This document shows positions 32,523 through 38,763 of a stretch of DNA of 64,000 bases, piece by piece. The notes below the pieces were generated by a model, which was not told where the DNA came from, did no database searches, and saw only the letters and a program-made list of their open reading frames with translations. How positions within the stretch are numbered: position 1 is the stretch's first letter; each line of letters starts with the position of its first letter. The DNA is from Streptomyces sp. NRRL F-5630 (GTDB taxonomy: Bacteria; Actinomycetota; Actinomycetes; Streptomycetales; Streptomycetaceae). Location: positions 31,670 to 95,669 of the forward strand of contig NZ_JOGO01000036.1 in the NCBI RefSeq assembly GCF_000719475.1, in the 5' to 3' direction. A program made the position numbers and the translations under genes.

Positions 32523-32579
32523 GGGTTGTGGTGGCCACGCCTCGTGTGTCATAGTCGACGCAGCGCGAAGGTCTAGCAC
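32518..32579 (+). promoter_or_regulatory. Duplicated promoter-like block, copy 1
   Basis: TTGTGG (32526-32531), 18-bp spacer, CATAGT (32550-32555): a sigma-70-like arrangement. A 31-bp core and the following GCAGCGCGAAGG are identical to copy 2 at 33894. Immediately preceded by the perfect operator palindrome. Confidence 0.65.
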
Positions 32580-32584
32580 AAGTC

Positions 32585-32609
32585 GGGGCGCCTCACTCGG
32601 AGGCGCCCC
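32585..32609 (+). terminator. Hairpin in 5' leader
   Basis: GGGGCGCCTC (32585-32594), loop ACTCG, GAGGCGCCCC (32600-32609). A perfect 10-bp stem between the promoter-like block and the ATG at 32627; probably an attenuator or RNA-stabilising stem. Confidence 0.65.
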
Positions 32610-32626
32610 AGGGGAGGGGTGGCGAG

Positions 32627-32842
32627 ATGATCCGCGAGACGTACAAAGGCCGCACCATCAAGATCACAAAAGGATCGCAAGCGCTGCATGTCCGGATCGT
32701 CGTCAACGGCGAGGACTTGGGGGAGTGGGTCGGGTCCGAGGTCGGCGAACTCGATTGGGTGCGTCGGACCATCGACGCTGTGGAAGCAGACAGCCGTACT
32801 GGTCGCCCTTACGCGGCTTGCTGGTACGCGGCCACAGCATGA
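32627..32842 (+). CDS. Small hypothetical protein
   Basis: 71 residues, beta-rich (ETYKGRTIKITKGSQALHVR), acidic middle. ATG after GGGGAGGGG. It sits in a complete cassette: operator palindrome, promoter block, leader hairpin, gene, UUCG hairpin. Unknown function. Confidence 0.6.
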   Translation: MIRETYKGRTIKITKGSQALHVRIVVNGEDLGEWVGSEVGELDWVRRTIDAVEADSRTGRPYAACWYAATA

Positions 32843-32863
32843 GCCGAAACGCCCTTCGGGGCG
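32843..32863 (+). terminator. UUCG hairpin, copy 1
   Basis: GCCGAAACGCCCTTCGGGGC plus G; stem CGCCC/GGGCG with a stable TTCG loop. An identical 21-bp copy ends the second cassette at 34176. Confidence 0.7.
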
Positions 32864-32914
32864 TTGGGCGGGAATGGTCTCCCGCCCCTGATGAGGCAGG
32901 CCGTAGGAGGAGAT

Positions 32915-33136
32915 ATGTCAAAGCACCCGATGACCCGCACGCAGATGAAGGAAGACGCACAGAACACCCTCATGCACGGGATCGCGAACGCGCTGGGGTA
33001 CTTCGAAGAGGTCTACGCGCCGATCGGGTGGGACGGCTGGACGGAGGCTCAGCGCGACGAGTACCGGCGCGTCATGCGACGCGAGGCCGACCGAGTGGCG
33101 AAGCTGTTCGGCTTCGAAGAGGCGTGGTCCAACTAA
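32915..33136 (+). CDS. Small hypothetical protein
   Basis: 73 residues, helical, with GWDGWTEAQRDEYRRVMRRE. ATG after TAGGAGGAG. Followed by the tRNA-like element. Unknown function. Confidence 0.55.
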   Translation: MSKHPMTRTQMKEDAQNTLMHGIANALGYFEEVYAPIGWDGWTEAQRDEYRRVMRREADRVAKLFGFEEAWSN

Positions 33137-33143
33137 CCCACTC

Positions 33144-33220
33144 GCCCCGTCTAGGCATCGCCCGATCACCCCGGCACCCCCAGTGCCGGCGGGCGCGCGG
33201 TTCGAATCCGCGGCGGGGCA
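33144..33220 (+). tRNA. tRNA-like element, possible anticodon CCC, atypical D arm
   Basis: 77 nt. Acceptor stem GCCCCGT (33144-33150) pairs with GCGGGGC (33213-33219), discriminator A33220. The T arm is canonical (CGCGG, loop TTCGAAT, CCGCG). Anticodon stem CGGCA/TGCCG surrounds the 7-nt loop CCCCCAG, giving CCC at 33179-33181. Oddities: C instead of T at position 33, a 7-nt variable loop, and no clear D stem. It may be a diverged or decayed phage tRNA. No CCA is encoded. Confidence 0.5.
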
Positions 33221-33248
33221 CTCGAAGACCCATCGCAGAGGAGAAAAC

Positions 33249-33416
33249 ATGACTGCCGAGTTGATGAAGCGCACGTTCCTTCGCACCCACCGCTTCGGTG
33301 TGACGAGGCAACTGGACGAGAAGCGTTTGCGTGGGGCGGCGCGCAACAGCCGCAGCCCCCAGGGACGAGAGCTGATTGCGTCGAACATGGTCTACCGCAA
33401 GCGCCTTACGAAGTAG
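33249..33416 (+). CDS. Small basic protein
   Basis: 55 residues, strongly basic (RTFLRTHRFGVTRQLDEKRL, ending YRKRLTK). ATG after GAGGAGA. Possibly nucleic-acid binding; unknown. Confidence 0.5.
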   Translation: MTAELMKRTFLRTHRFGVTRQLDEKRLRGAARNSRSPQGRELIASNMVYRKRLTK

Positions 33417-33510
33417 CCGACACAGCCCCGGGACGGTTCAGCCGTACGAGCGTCATAGCTCGCCCGGGGCGCGCAAGTCACCCACGCACCCCACACGCGG
33501 AGGCACAGCC

Positions 33511-33708
33511 ATGACCTACAGCGAGATCTACCGACTGACGCGCATGGCCCCCGACGGCACCCTCACCGCCCGCGAGTTCCAGCCTGCCGAGGAGGAGGCC
33601 GCACGGCAGCTCTTCGAGCATGAGTCGGCGTACCTGGAGCGCGGGGAGGGGATCACCCTGGAGCGGGTCATGGTGGTCGTCCTCGGCCGCACCTACAAGG
33701 CCCGCTAG
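33511..33708 (+). CDS. Small hypothetical protein
   Basis: 65 residues, helical (AEEEAARQLFEHESAYLERG) ending in strand ERVMVVVLGR. ATG with GGAGG upstream. Followed 2 bases later by the next GTG. Unknown function. Confidence 0.5.
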   Translation: MTYSEIYRLTRMAPDGTLTAREFQPAEEEAARQLFEHESAYLERGEGITLERVMVVVLGRTYKAR

Positions 33709-33710
33709 CT

Positions 33711-33875
33711 GTGTACCGCGTGACGACCGAGGGTGGCGCCCACGGAACCGTCACGGACCTCGGCCGGCGTCGGCTGTTGCGGGTCGCAGAGCGGGCAGGG
33801 GCGACGCTCACGAGGGTGCCGCGTGGTGTAGTGATCGCTTTGCCCGGAGGGCAGTTGATCGCCGTCCTCCGCTAG
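33711..33875 (+). CDS. 54-residue hypothetical protein
   Basis: GTG start. Strand-rich (VYRVTTEGGAHGTVTDL, VPRGVVIALPGGQLIAVL). No strong Shine-Dalgarno, but only 2 bases separate it from the previous stop. Its TAG stop is in the perfect 16-bp palindrome. Unknown function. Confidence 0.45.
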   Translation: MYRVTTEGGAHGTVTDLGRRRLLRVAERAGATLTRVPRGVVIALPGGQLIAVLR

Positions 33876-33885
33876 TCGACTAGCG
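33870..33885. repeat. 16-bp palindrome at a stop codon, copy 4 (perfect)
   Basis: CGCTAGTCGACTAGCG, perfect symmetry, containing the TAG stop of the upstream gene and lying 9 bp before the second promoter-like block. Confidence 0.65.
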
Positions 33886-33893
33886 CGACTCGG

Positions 33894-33957
33894 GTTAGGG
33901 GGTTGTGGTGGCCACGCCTCGTGTGTCATAGTCAGTGCAGCGCGAAGGACTAGCGCA
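33894..33957 (+). promoter_or_regulatory. Duplicated promoter-like block, copy 2
   Basis: TTGTGG (33903-33908), 18-bp spacer, CATAGT (33927-33932). Nearly identical to copy 1 over 60 bp, with one extra G and a few changes after the -10-like box. Lies directly before a small gene. Confidence 0.65.
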
Positions 33958-33975
33958 GTGAAGAAGGGAACTGAA

Positions 33976-34176
33976 ATGGTAAGCACCCTCGGCACCGGCG
34001 AGCGCACGATCTACGCCGACGACGACCAGGGCATGGAGTGGGCGCGGACGATCACGGGCGAGCGGTACCTCTTCGAGGTGACGCACCCGTACGCCGGTGG
34101 ACTCGGACGTCTCGTGGTCCGCCGGTGGGTCGAGTGGTCCCAGGTGTGGGACACGGTTCGCGTCAGTTACTTCTAG
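33976..34176 (+). CDS. Small hypothetical protein
   Basis: 66 residues, strand-rich with three Trp (GMEWARTITGERYLFEVTH, RRWVEWSQVWDTV). ATG 33976 has GAAGAAGGGA 7 bases upstream; GTG 33958 is less likely. It is the gene of the second cassette, but its protein is not obviously related to that of the first. Confidence 0.55.
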   Translation: MVSTLGTGERTIYADDDQGMEWARTITGERYLFEVTHPYAGGLGRLVVRRWVEWSQVWDTVRVSYF

Positions 34177-34196
34177 CCGAAACGCCCTTCGGGGCG
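34176..34196 (+). terminator. UUCG hairpin, copy 2
   Basis: Same 21 bp as 32843-32863, starting at the last base of the stop codon. Stem CGCCC/GGGCG with a TTCG loop. Confidence 0.7.
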
Positions 34197-34203
34197 ACCA
34201 ACG

Positions 34204-34236
34204 AGGCCCCCTGCCACCAGCAATGACAGGGGGCCT
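34204..34236 (+). terminator. Second terminator of the cassette
   Basis: AGGCCCCCTG (34204-34213) pairs perfectly with CAGGGGGCCT (34227-34236). Confidence 0.78.
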
Positions 34237-34282
34237 CCCCCCGCACACCAACACACGCTCACCACTCACGAACCGAGGACTC

Positions 34283-34924
34283 ATGAGACCGCTCCTCCGC
34301 CGCCTGGACCCCATCCTCATCCAGGCCGTCATCGCCGCTGCTCTCTCCTTCGCCCACATCCACGACATCGCGGAGGCGGCCGGGCAGGGAGGGTGGAAGG
34401 CGTGGGCGTACCCGATCTCCGTCGACCTCCTCATGGTGATGGCCTGGCGACGCATCCGGACGCCCGACGCCAAGCACGGCGGTGCCTGGGTCTGGTTCAT
34501 CGTCTCGCTGACGGCGTCGCTGGGTGCCAACATCGCCACCGCAGGTGTGCTCGACATGGCGCACCTGCCCGTCGCCCTGCGCGTCCTCGTCGCCGGGTGG
34601 CCAGCGCTCGCGTTCCTCGGCGGGTCGCTCCTCGTGCACAGCGAGGTGAAGAAGCCGGAGGAGGGGGACGTCGAGACGGCCGACGAGGAGGTGGTTCTCG
34701 ACCCGCCCATGGTCGAGGTCGAACAGGTCCCCGCCCCGCCGAAGCCCGTCCTCGTCACCTACGCCGAGGCGGCCCGCGCGCTCGACGTCGCACCCGAGAC
34801 CGTACGGGGGGCGGCCAACGGCGCCAACCCCCGCCTGACGAAGTACAGCACTGGTCCCCGCGATGTCCGCGTGGACCTGACCGAGGCCCGTAAGGTGCTG
34901 GGCAAGCGCCCTGCGGGCGTCTAA
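34283..34924 (+). CDS. DUF2637-type membrane protein with C-terminal helix-turn-helix
   Basis: 213 residues. Four hydrophobic helices in the first 120 residues, including FAHIHDIAEAAGQGGWKAWAYP, cut here as FAHIHDIAEAAGQGG, and YPISVDLLMVMAWRRIRTP. This pattern is typical of DUF2637 proteins common on actinomycete mobile elements. After an acidic linker comes VTYAEAARALDVAPETVRGA, a DNA-binding helix-turn-helix-like end. ATG after CGAGGA. It may be a membrane-tied regulator or a spread-type protein; unknown. Confidence 0.62.
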   Translation: MRPLLRRLDPILIQAVIAAALSFAHIHDIAEAAGQGGWKAWAYPISVDLLMVMAWRRIRTPDAKHGGAWVWFIVSLTASLGANIATAGVLDMAHLPVALRVLVAGWPALAFLGGSLLVHSEVKKPEEGDVETADEEVVLDPPMVEVEQVPAPPKPVLVTYAEAARALDVAPETVRGAANGANPRLTKYSTGPRDVRVDLTEARKVLGKRPAGV

Positions 34925-34937
34925 GCACCACCACCGA

Positions 34938-34970
34938 AGCCCCTGCCGGGATCACCTGGCAGGGGCTTCT
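34938..34970. terminator. Bidirectional terminator
   Basis: AGCCCCTGCC (34938-34947) pairs with GGCAGGGGCT (34958-34967), then TCTTT. It separates the rightward phage genes from the leftward regulators. Confidence 0.88.
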
Positions 34971-34997
34971 TTGCGTTCAGCGGCCGACGAGCGGGGG

Positions 34998-35747
34998 CTA
35001 CGCCCACGCCTTCCGTGCGTCCTTCCAGAGGGCGTCCACGTGTCCTGCGAAGCGGTCGAAGAGGCCGTCCGGCCCGCGCCGTCGGAGGTGGAGTGTGGGG
35101 GACTCGTGGCCGAGGAGCGACGACAGGTGAGGCGTCACCAGCATCTCCCCGTCGAATCGGAAAACCGACAGGGCGATGTGACGATCGCTGATCCGTGTCT
35201 CCAGGCCGGCCGGGGGATCGTCGCCCCGGAGGCGCGTCAGGGCGTCCATCGTGATGCTGATGCGCGTCGTGAGGGTGAGCGGCACCCCCTCGACGGCCTC
35301 GCGCTGTGCGGTCACAGGGGAGTCGACATCCCCGACGAGGAAACGAACGGCGCACCCCGCTTCCAGCTTCGCGCGGAACTTGTCCGCGATCCTTGGGTGC
35401 TCCTGCCAGATGAAGTAGTTGGTGTATCCGGCGAACTCGATGCGGGTAGAGGCCGAGTCGATCAGGCCGGACCACACCGACGTAGGGCAGGCGGCTCGGT
35501 ACGGGTAAGTCGCCACGATCTCTCGGTCAGGGCCAGTCTTGACCACCTGTCGGACCGCGTGGGGCCATAGCACGTTCTCGTCCACCCCCAAGAGGCTGGC
35601 AACATCCGCGCGCGTGCGAGCGTGCGGGATTCTGGCACCGTCATTGAGCCATCGCTCGACGGTCTTGGTTGCGACTCCGATGCTACGCGCCAGTTGTCCG
35701 GGTCTGACTCCGGCACCTGACATAGCGTCACGAAGGGCAGTATTCAA
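34998..35747 (-). CDS. XRE-type regulator with C-terminal phospholipase-D-like (DUF5919-like) domain; repressor candidate
   Basis: 249 residues. N-terminal helix-turn-helix GQLARSIGVATKTVERWL near residues 18-36. The remainder (IDSASTRIEFAGYTNYFIWQ, then RFLVGDVDSP, ending GHVDALWKDARKAWA) looks like the DUF5919 family, related to PLD-type folds, but lacks the HKD catalytic motif. TTG start chosen because it includes the first helix; ATG at 35723 would cut it. An inverted repeat lies directly upstream. As the only full-size DNA-binding regulator next to attR, it is the best candidate for the lysogeny repressor in this window. Confidence 0.62.
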   Translation of the reverse strand: MNTALRDAMSGAGVRPGQLARSIGVATKTVERWLNDGARIPHARTRADVASLLGVDENVLWPHAVRQVVKTGPDREIVATYPYRAACPTSVWSGLIDSASTRIEFAGYTNYFIWQEHPRIADKFRAKLEAGCAVRFLVGDVDSPVTAQREAVEGVPLTLTTRISITMDALTRLRGDDPPAGLETRISDRHIALSVFRFDGEMLVTPHLSSLLGHESPTLHLRRRGPDGLFDRFAGHVDALWKDARKAWA

Positions 35748-35759
35748 GAGGACCCCCGG

Positions 35760-35808
35760 GGACGTTTGGGACGGTCTGAGGTGTGCTCAATTACTGTCCC
35801 ACACGTCC
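35760..35808. promoter_or_regulatory. Interrupted inverted repeat upstream of XRE gene
   Basis: GGACGTTTGGGAC (35760-35772) and GTCCCACACGTCC (35796-35808), one mismatch in 13 pairs, 23 bp apart. Located 13-61 bp upstream of the XRE start codon; candidate autoregulatory operator. Confidence 0.5.
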
Positions 35809-35865
35809 TTGACACTGGGCGTGACTATCTGCGGGAGTGGAGAGATTATTAGGGCATGACGCGGA

Positions 35866-36099
35866 TCACTTCGGACGGCGCACTACGTAAGAGCCGAGAC
35901 CCCTCTCTGTGCGGGTCAAGTTCTCATCCCGGAGGGCTCGAAGAGCCTTCTGCGCCGTCGCCACGGCAATGCCGAATTCCTCGGTGAGCTGCAGCACGCT
36001 CGGCACGCGCCCGCCCACTGGGTAGGTCCCGGCGGCGATACGTGCCCGGAGTAAGTCCGCCACCTGTACCCATTTAGCACGAGTGTCATCAAGATCCAC
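35866..36099 (-). CDS. Small GntR-family regulator
   Basis: 77 residues, a winged helix with little else: QVADLLRARIAAGTYPVGGR, VPSVLQLTEEFGIAVATAQK, then ALRALRDENLTRTERGLGSY. Full GntR proteins carry a ligand domain of over 100 residues, absent here. GTG start. Divergent from the small gene at 36184, with a paired repeat in the shared promoter region. Such stand-alone GntR proteins are common beside XRE genes on actinomycete mobile elements. Confidence 0.78.
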   Translation of the reverse strand: MDLDDTRAKWVQVADLLRARIAAGTYPVGGRVPSVLQLTEEFGIAVATAQKALRALRDENLTRTERGLGSYVVRRPK

Positions 36100-36139
36100 T
36101 ACCGCACCGTAGAGCGCGGCAGCATTCCAGGGCGATCCG

Positions 36140-36170
36140 TAGTGTGCTAGGGAATGCTATAGCGTACTAG
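36140..36170. promoter_or_regulatory. Paired 11-bp repeats, GntR operator candidate
   Basis: TAGTGTGCTAG (36140-36150) and TAGCGTACTAG (36160-36170), 20 bp apart, each nearly palindromic. The spacing of about two helical turns suits a dimer pair. It lies between the divergent gntR and 36184 genes and overlaps a TATAGC -10-like box. Confidence 0.55.
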
Positions 36171-36183
36171 GGGAGGAGAAGGT

Positions 36184-36360
36184 ATGAGTGCCGAGCTGAC
36201 GTCCTTTGTCGAGAGGCTTCCCGACACCCCCGATCGCTGCCCCGTCTGTATCGAGGAGGCGCAGAGGTGGGTGATGGCGCGGAGCCGCTACGACTACTCA
36301 GCCGCCACCGACGCCGCCGTGCGCATTCGTCGGCATCCGGACCACGAGGAGGGGCGCTGA
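36184..36360 (+). CDS. Small protein with CPVC motif
   Basis: 58 residues with RCPVCIEEAQRW near the middle. ATG after GGGGAGGAGAAGG, a strong site. TGATG overlap with the next gene. Likely controlled by the divergent GntR protein. Function unknown. Confidence 0.6.
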   Translation: MSAELTSFVERLPDTPDRCPVCIEEAQRWVMARSRYDYSAATDAAVRIRRHPDHEEGR

Positions 36361-36650
36361 TGGGCCCGCATACGGGGGACCCTGGCTACCTCACAGTGCC
36401 CACTCGCCCGAGGCCGTACGTGCCCGCCTCCGGGCGTGGCGAAGAGGCGGGCGGGAAGAGTGCCGGGGAGAGTTCCGCACGTCGCTGTGGGGCCTCTGGG
36501 ACCGTCTCGGCCATCGTGCGCGAGGTGATCCGCGAGTCGTGTCACCGAGGGGTCGATCCTCAGGTTCGATGCGACCTCCCGCCCCACCCGGAGGGTACCC
36601 AGCACGGCGTGGACCTCCCCGGAGTCCCGCTGCGCTACCACTGGCCCTGA
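36360..36650 (+). CDS. Hypothetical protein near attR
   Basis: 96 residues from the ATG overlapping the previous stop. Proline- and glycine-rich at the start, then TVSAIVREVIRESCHRG. Codon pattern is weak; supported mainly by the TGATG coupling. Unknown function. Confidence 0.45.
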   Translation: MGPHTGDPGYLTVPTRPRPYVPASGRGEEAGGKSAGESSARRCGASGTVSAIVREVIRESCHRGVDPQVRCDLPPHPEGTQHGVDLPGVPLRYHWP

Positions 36651-36768
36651 CGGGCCCACAGACCCGTGCGACGAGGGGGTGCTCTCCACGTCGCACGGAG
36701 GGCAGGACGGCCGCTGTCGATGTTGGCGCGGAGACCGGTCGTCCTGCCCGCTGCACCCTCCCGAGATC

Positions 36769-36809
36769 CACTACCCCGGTCGACGCCCCCCGTCGTGACC
36801 GGGGTAGTG
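36769..36809. terminator. Strong bidirectional hairpin at the prophage right end
   Basis: CACTACCCCGGTC (36769-36781) pairs with GACCGGGGTAGTG (36797-36809); an inner GACG/CGTC pair reduces the loop. The stop codon of the truncated dodecin frame is in its left arm. Confidence 0.85.
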
Positions 36810-36944
36810 CTGTTTGCGCAGGTCAGCGGACAGATGGCTTGGTTGTTCGGCATCACTTGTAAGTGTGAACTTCTCCCAGGCGTCGTCGCAGCCCTCGGTC
36901 GAGGTGCCGACGATCTCGGTGACCCGGTAGACGTGCTCGCTCAT
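36771..36944 (-). pseudogene. Dodecin gene, 5' fragment fused to phage sequence
   Basis: The first 20 or so residues, MSEHVYRVTEIVGTSTEGCD then DA, match the N-terminus of actinobacterial dodecins, small flavin-binding dodecamers of about 70 residues. From there the frame reads WEKFTLTSDAEQPSHLSADL, which bears no resemblance to dodecin. GAGGAGAG lies before the ATG. I infer that the prophage inserted into the dodecin gene, leaving the 5' part here and the rest at the left attachment site beyond this window. Confidence 0.72.
36865..36890. other. Probable attR (right attachment site)
   Basis: The change from dodecin-like coding to unrelated sequence occurs near 36879. Right of it, base composition and genes are typical host chromosome. 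Left of it are phage regulators. Insertion within a coding gene is typical of serine integrases. The core cannot be delimited without attL. Confidence 0.55.
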
Positions 36945-37202
36945 CGCGTCGCTCTCCTCGCAGTCGTACGGTTCCGGGCGGTACGTCCCGGACGCCGCCC
37001 GCCGTGACGGGCGCCGCCCGGCGGGTGCCCGTTCCACGGTGACGCACTCCCGGCGAGGGCGCGAGGCGAGGCCGAGACGGGGAAAGGAGGGCGCCTGGGA
37101 GTGCGGGAGGGGGTGGGAGCGCGTCCAGGAGGGGGGAGCGGATCGGGGAAGCCGTGGACAGCGGGTGATCACTTCGTGTCTTTCTTGTGTCCCGAACACC
37201 CC

Positions 37203-37231
37203 TTGACCCCCGCAATGGTCCATACCAGACT
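37203..37231 (+). promoter_or_regulatory. Promoter with DasR-like operator for the lipoprotein gene
   Basis: TTGACC (37203-37208) and CAGACT (37226-37231) with a 17-bp spacer resemble a sigma-70 promoter. Inside lies TGGTCCATACCA (37216-37227), 10 of 12 matches to the DasR half-site pair TGGTCTAGACCA. This suggests N-acetylglucosamine-dependent control. Confidence 0.5.
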
Positions 37232-37311
37232 CGGGACACGCCCGTCACGCGCCGCAGGCGTTCCCCCACGCCGGGTCCCCCCTGCCTGTTCGCGGACAGA
37301 AAGCCACCCTC

Positions 37312-38586
37312 GTGAAGAACCGCCGCCTGCTCGCCTCCGCCGCGCTGCTCACCTCGACCGCCGTCCTGTGCGGTTGCGGGGTCCTGCCGGGCTCGGGCGA
37401 GGACCGCAAGACCGTCACCGTGTGGCTCATGAAGGACAGCGCGTCCGCCTCCTTCCTCAAGCGCTTCACCGAGGACTTCGAGAAGCAGCACGACGACCTG
37501 AAGGTCGAGGTCGAGATCCAGTCCTGGAACGGCATCGTCGAGAAGGTCGGCAAGGCGCTCAAGGGCGGCCCCGGAGTCGAGGTGCCCGATGTCGTGGAGG
37601 TCGGCAACACCCAGGTGGCGCGGTACGTCGACCAGGGCGGGCTGTACGACCTGACGCTGGAGTCGATGCGCGACTTCGGTATGGACGACTGGCTGCCGGG
37701 CCTCGCCGAGCCGGGCCGCTTCAACGGCACGCAGTACGGCGTGCCGTGGTACGCGGCCAACCGCGTCGTCATCTACAACAAGGAGCTCTTCGACCAGGCC
37801 GGCATCGCCAAGCCCCCGCGCGACCGCGCCGAGTGGCTGCACGACACCGACCTGCTCAACCGGGACGGCAACCAGGGCATCTACCTCGCGGGACAGGACT
37901 GGTACACCCTCTCGGGCTTCATCTGGGACGAGGGCGGCGACCTCGCCAAGGACACGGGTGCCGGCTGGAAGGGCAGCATCGACAGCCCCAAGGCGCTCGC
38001 CGGGATGGACTTCTACGCCCAGCTCCAGGCCCTCGGCAAGGGCCCGAAGACCGCCGACGAGGAACACCCGCCGCAGACCCAGGTCTTCGCCAAGGGCGGC
38101 GTCGGCCAGATCATCGCGGTGCCCGGCGCGGCCTCGCTGATCCTGGAGCAGAACCCGGAGCTGAAGGGCAAACTGGGCTTCTTCCCGGTCCCGGGCAAGA
38201 CCGCTGCCAAGCCGGGCGCCGTCTTCACCGGCGGCTCCGACCTCGTCGTCACGCGCCGCTCCGACAACCACGCGGCGGCGCTCAAGGTCGTCGCCGAACT
38301 CGCGGGGGAGCGCTGGCAGAAGGACCTCGCCAGGACGATGAACTACGTCCCCAACAAGACGACCCTCGCCGGCGCCGTCTCCGACGAGCCCGGCGCCGCC
38401 GCGATGGCCAAGGGCGCCAAGTCGGGTCACGCCACGCCCAACTCGCCCCGCTGGGCCAGGGTCGAGGCGGACAACCCGATCAAGACCTACATGACGAAGG
38501 TCCTCACCGGCGGCGACAAGCAGGCGGCGGCGCGCGAGGCGTCGAAGGCGATCACGAAGGCGCTCGACGTGAACAGGACGGGCTGA
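37312..38586 (+). CDS. Sugar ABC transporter substrate-binding lipoprotein
   Basis: 424 residues. Lipoprotein signal with lipobox LCGC after a hydrophobic stretch (LLASAALLTSTAV). Family-1 extracellular solute-binding features: VTVWLMKDSASASF, FEKQHDDLKVEVEIQSW, VPDVVEVGNTQVARYV, GVPWYAANRVVIYNKELF. It captures a sugar outside the membrane and delivers it to a permease. No permease or ATPase is adjacent; a hairpin follows, so it works with a transporter encoded elsewhere. GTG start. A DasR-like site upstream hints at amino-sugar uptake. Confidence 0.88.
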   Translation: MKNRRLLASAALLTSTAVLCGCGVLPGSGEDRKTVTVWLMKDSASASFLKRFTEDFEKQHDDLKVEVEIQSWNGIVEKVGKALKGGPGVEVPDVVEVGNTQVARYVDQGGLYDLTLESMRDFGMDDWLPGLAEPGRFNGTQYGVPWYAANRVVIYNKELFDQAGIAKPPRDRAEWLHDTDLLNRDGNQGIYLAGQDWYTLSGFIWDEGGDLAKDTGAGWKGSIDSPKALAGMDFYAQLQALGKGPKTADEEHPPQTQVFAKGGVGQIIAVPGAASLILEQNPELKGKLGFFPVPGKTAAKPGAVFTGGSDLVVTRRSDNHAAALKVVAELAGERWQKDLARTMNYVPNKTTLAGAVSDEPGAAAMAKGAKSGHATPNSPRWARVEADNPIKTYMTKVLTGGDKQAAAREASKAITKALDVNRTG

Positions 38587-38645
38587 GACCGGGGCGGCGA
38601 GCCCGCGCCCGCACGCGGTCCGGTCCGCCCGCACCCGTAGCACCC

Positions 38646-38676
38646 CGTTCCCGCCCCGGGCCCCGGGGCGGGAACG
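38646..38676. terminator. Bidirectional terminator between lipoprotein gene and egtD
   Basis: CGTTCCCGCCCCGG (38646-38659), 3-nt loop, CCGGGGCGGGAACG (38663-38676). Lies between convergent genes. Confidence 0.85.
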
Positions 38677-38763
38677 CGCCCCGGGGCCCCGGTGAGGTCC
38701 GTGCCGCGTCGGCCCGTGCCGTCGGCGCGGCGATGGCCGACGGGAAGCGGGCCTCGCCGCGGC

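Noticed and set aside
34998..36099. Integrase or excisionase near the right end
   Set aside because: Both leftward genes are regulators; no serine or tyrosine recombinase motif is present in the window.
36651..36768. A tRNA gene as attachment site next to the prophage end
   Set aside because: Short dyads are present but no T arm or acceptor stem; the junction lies in the dodecin frame instead.
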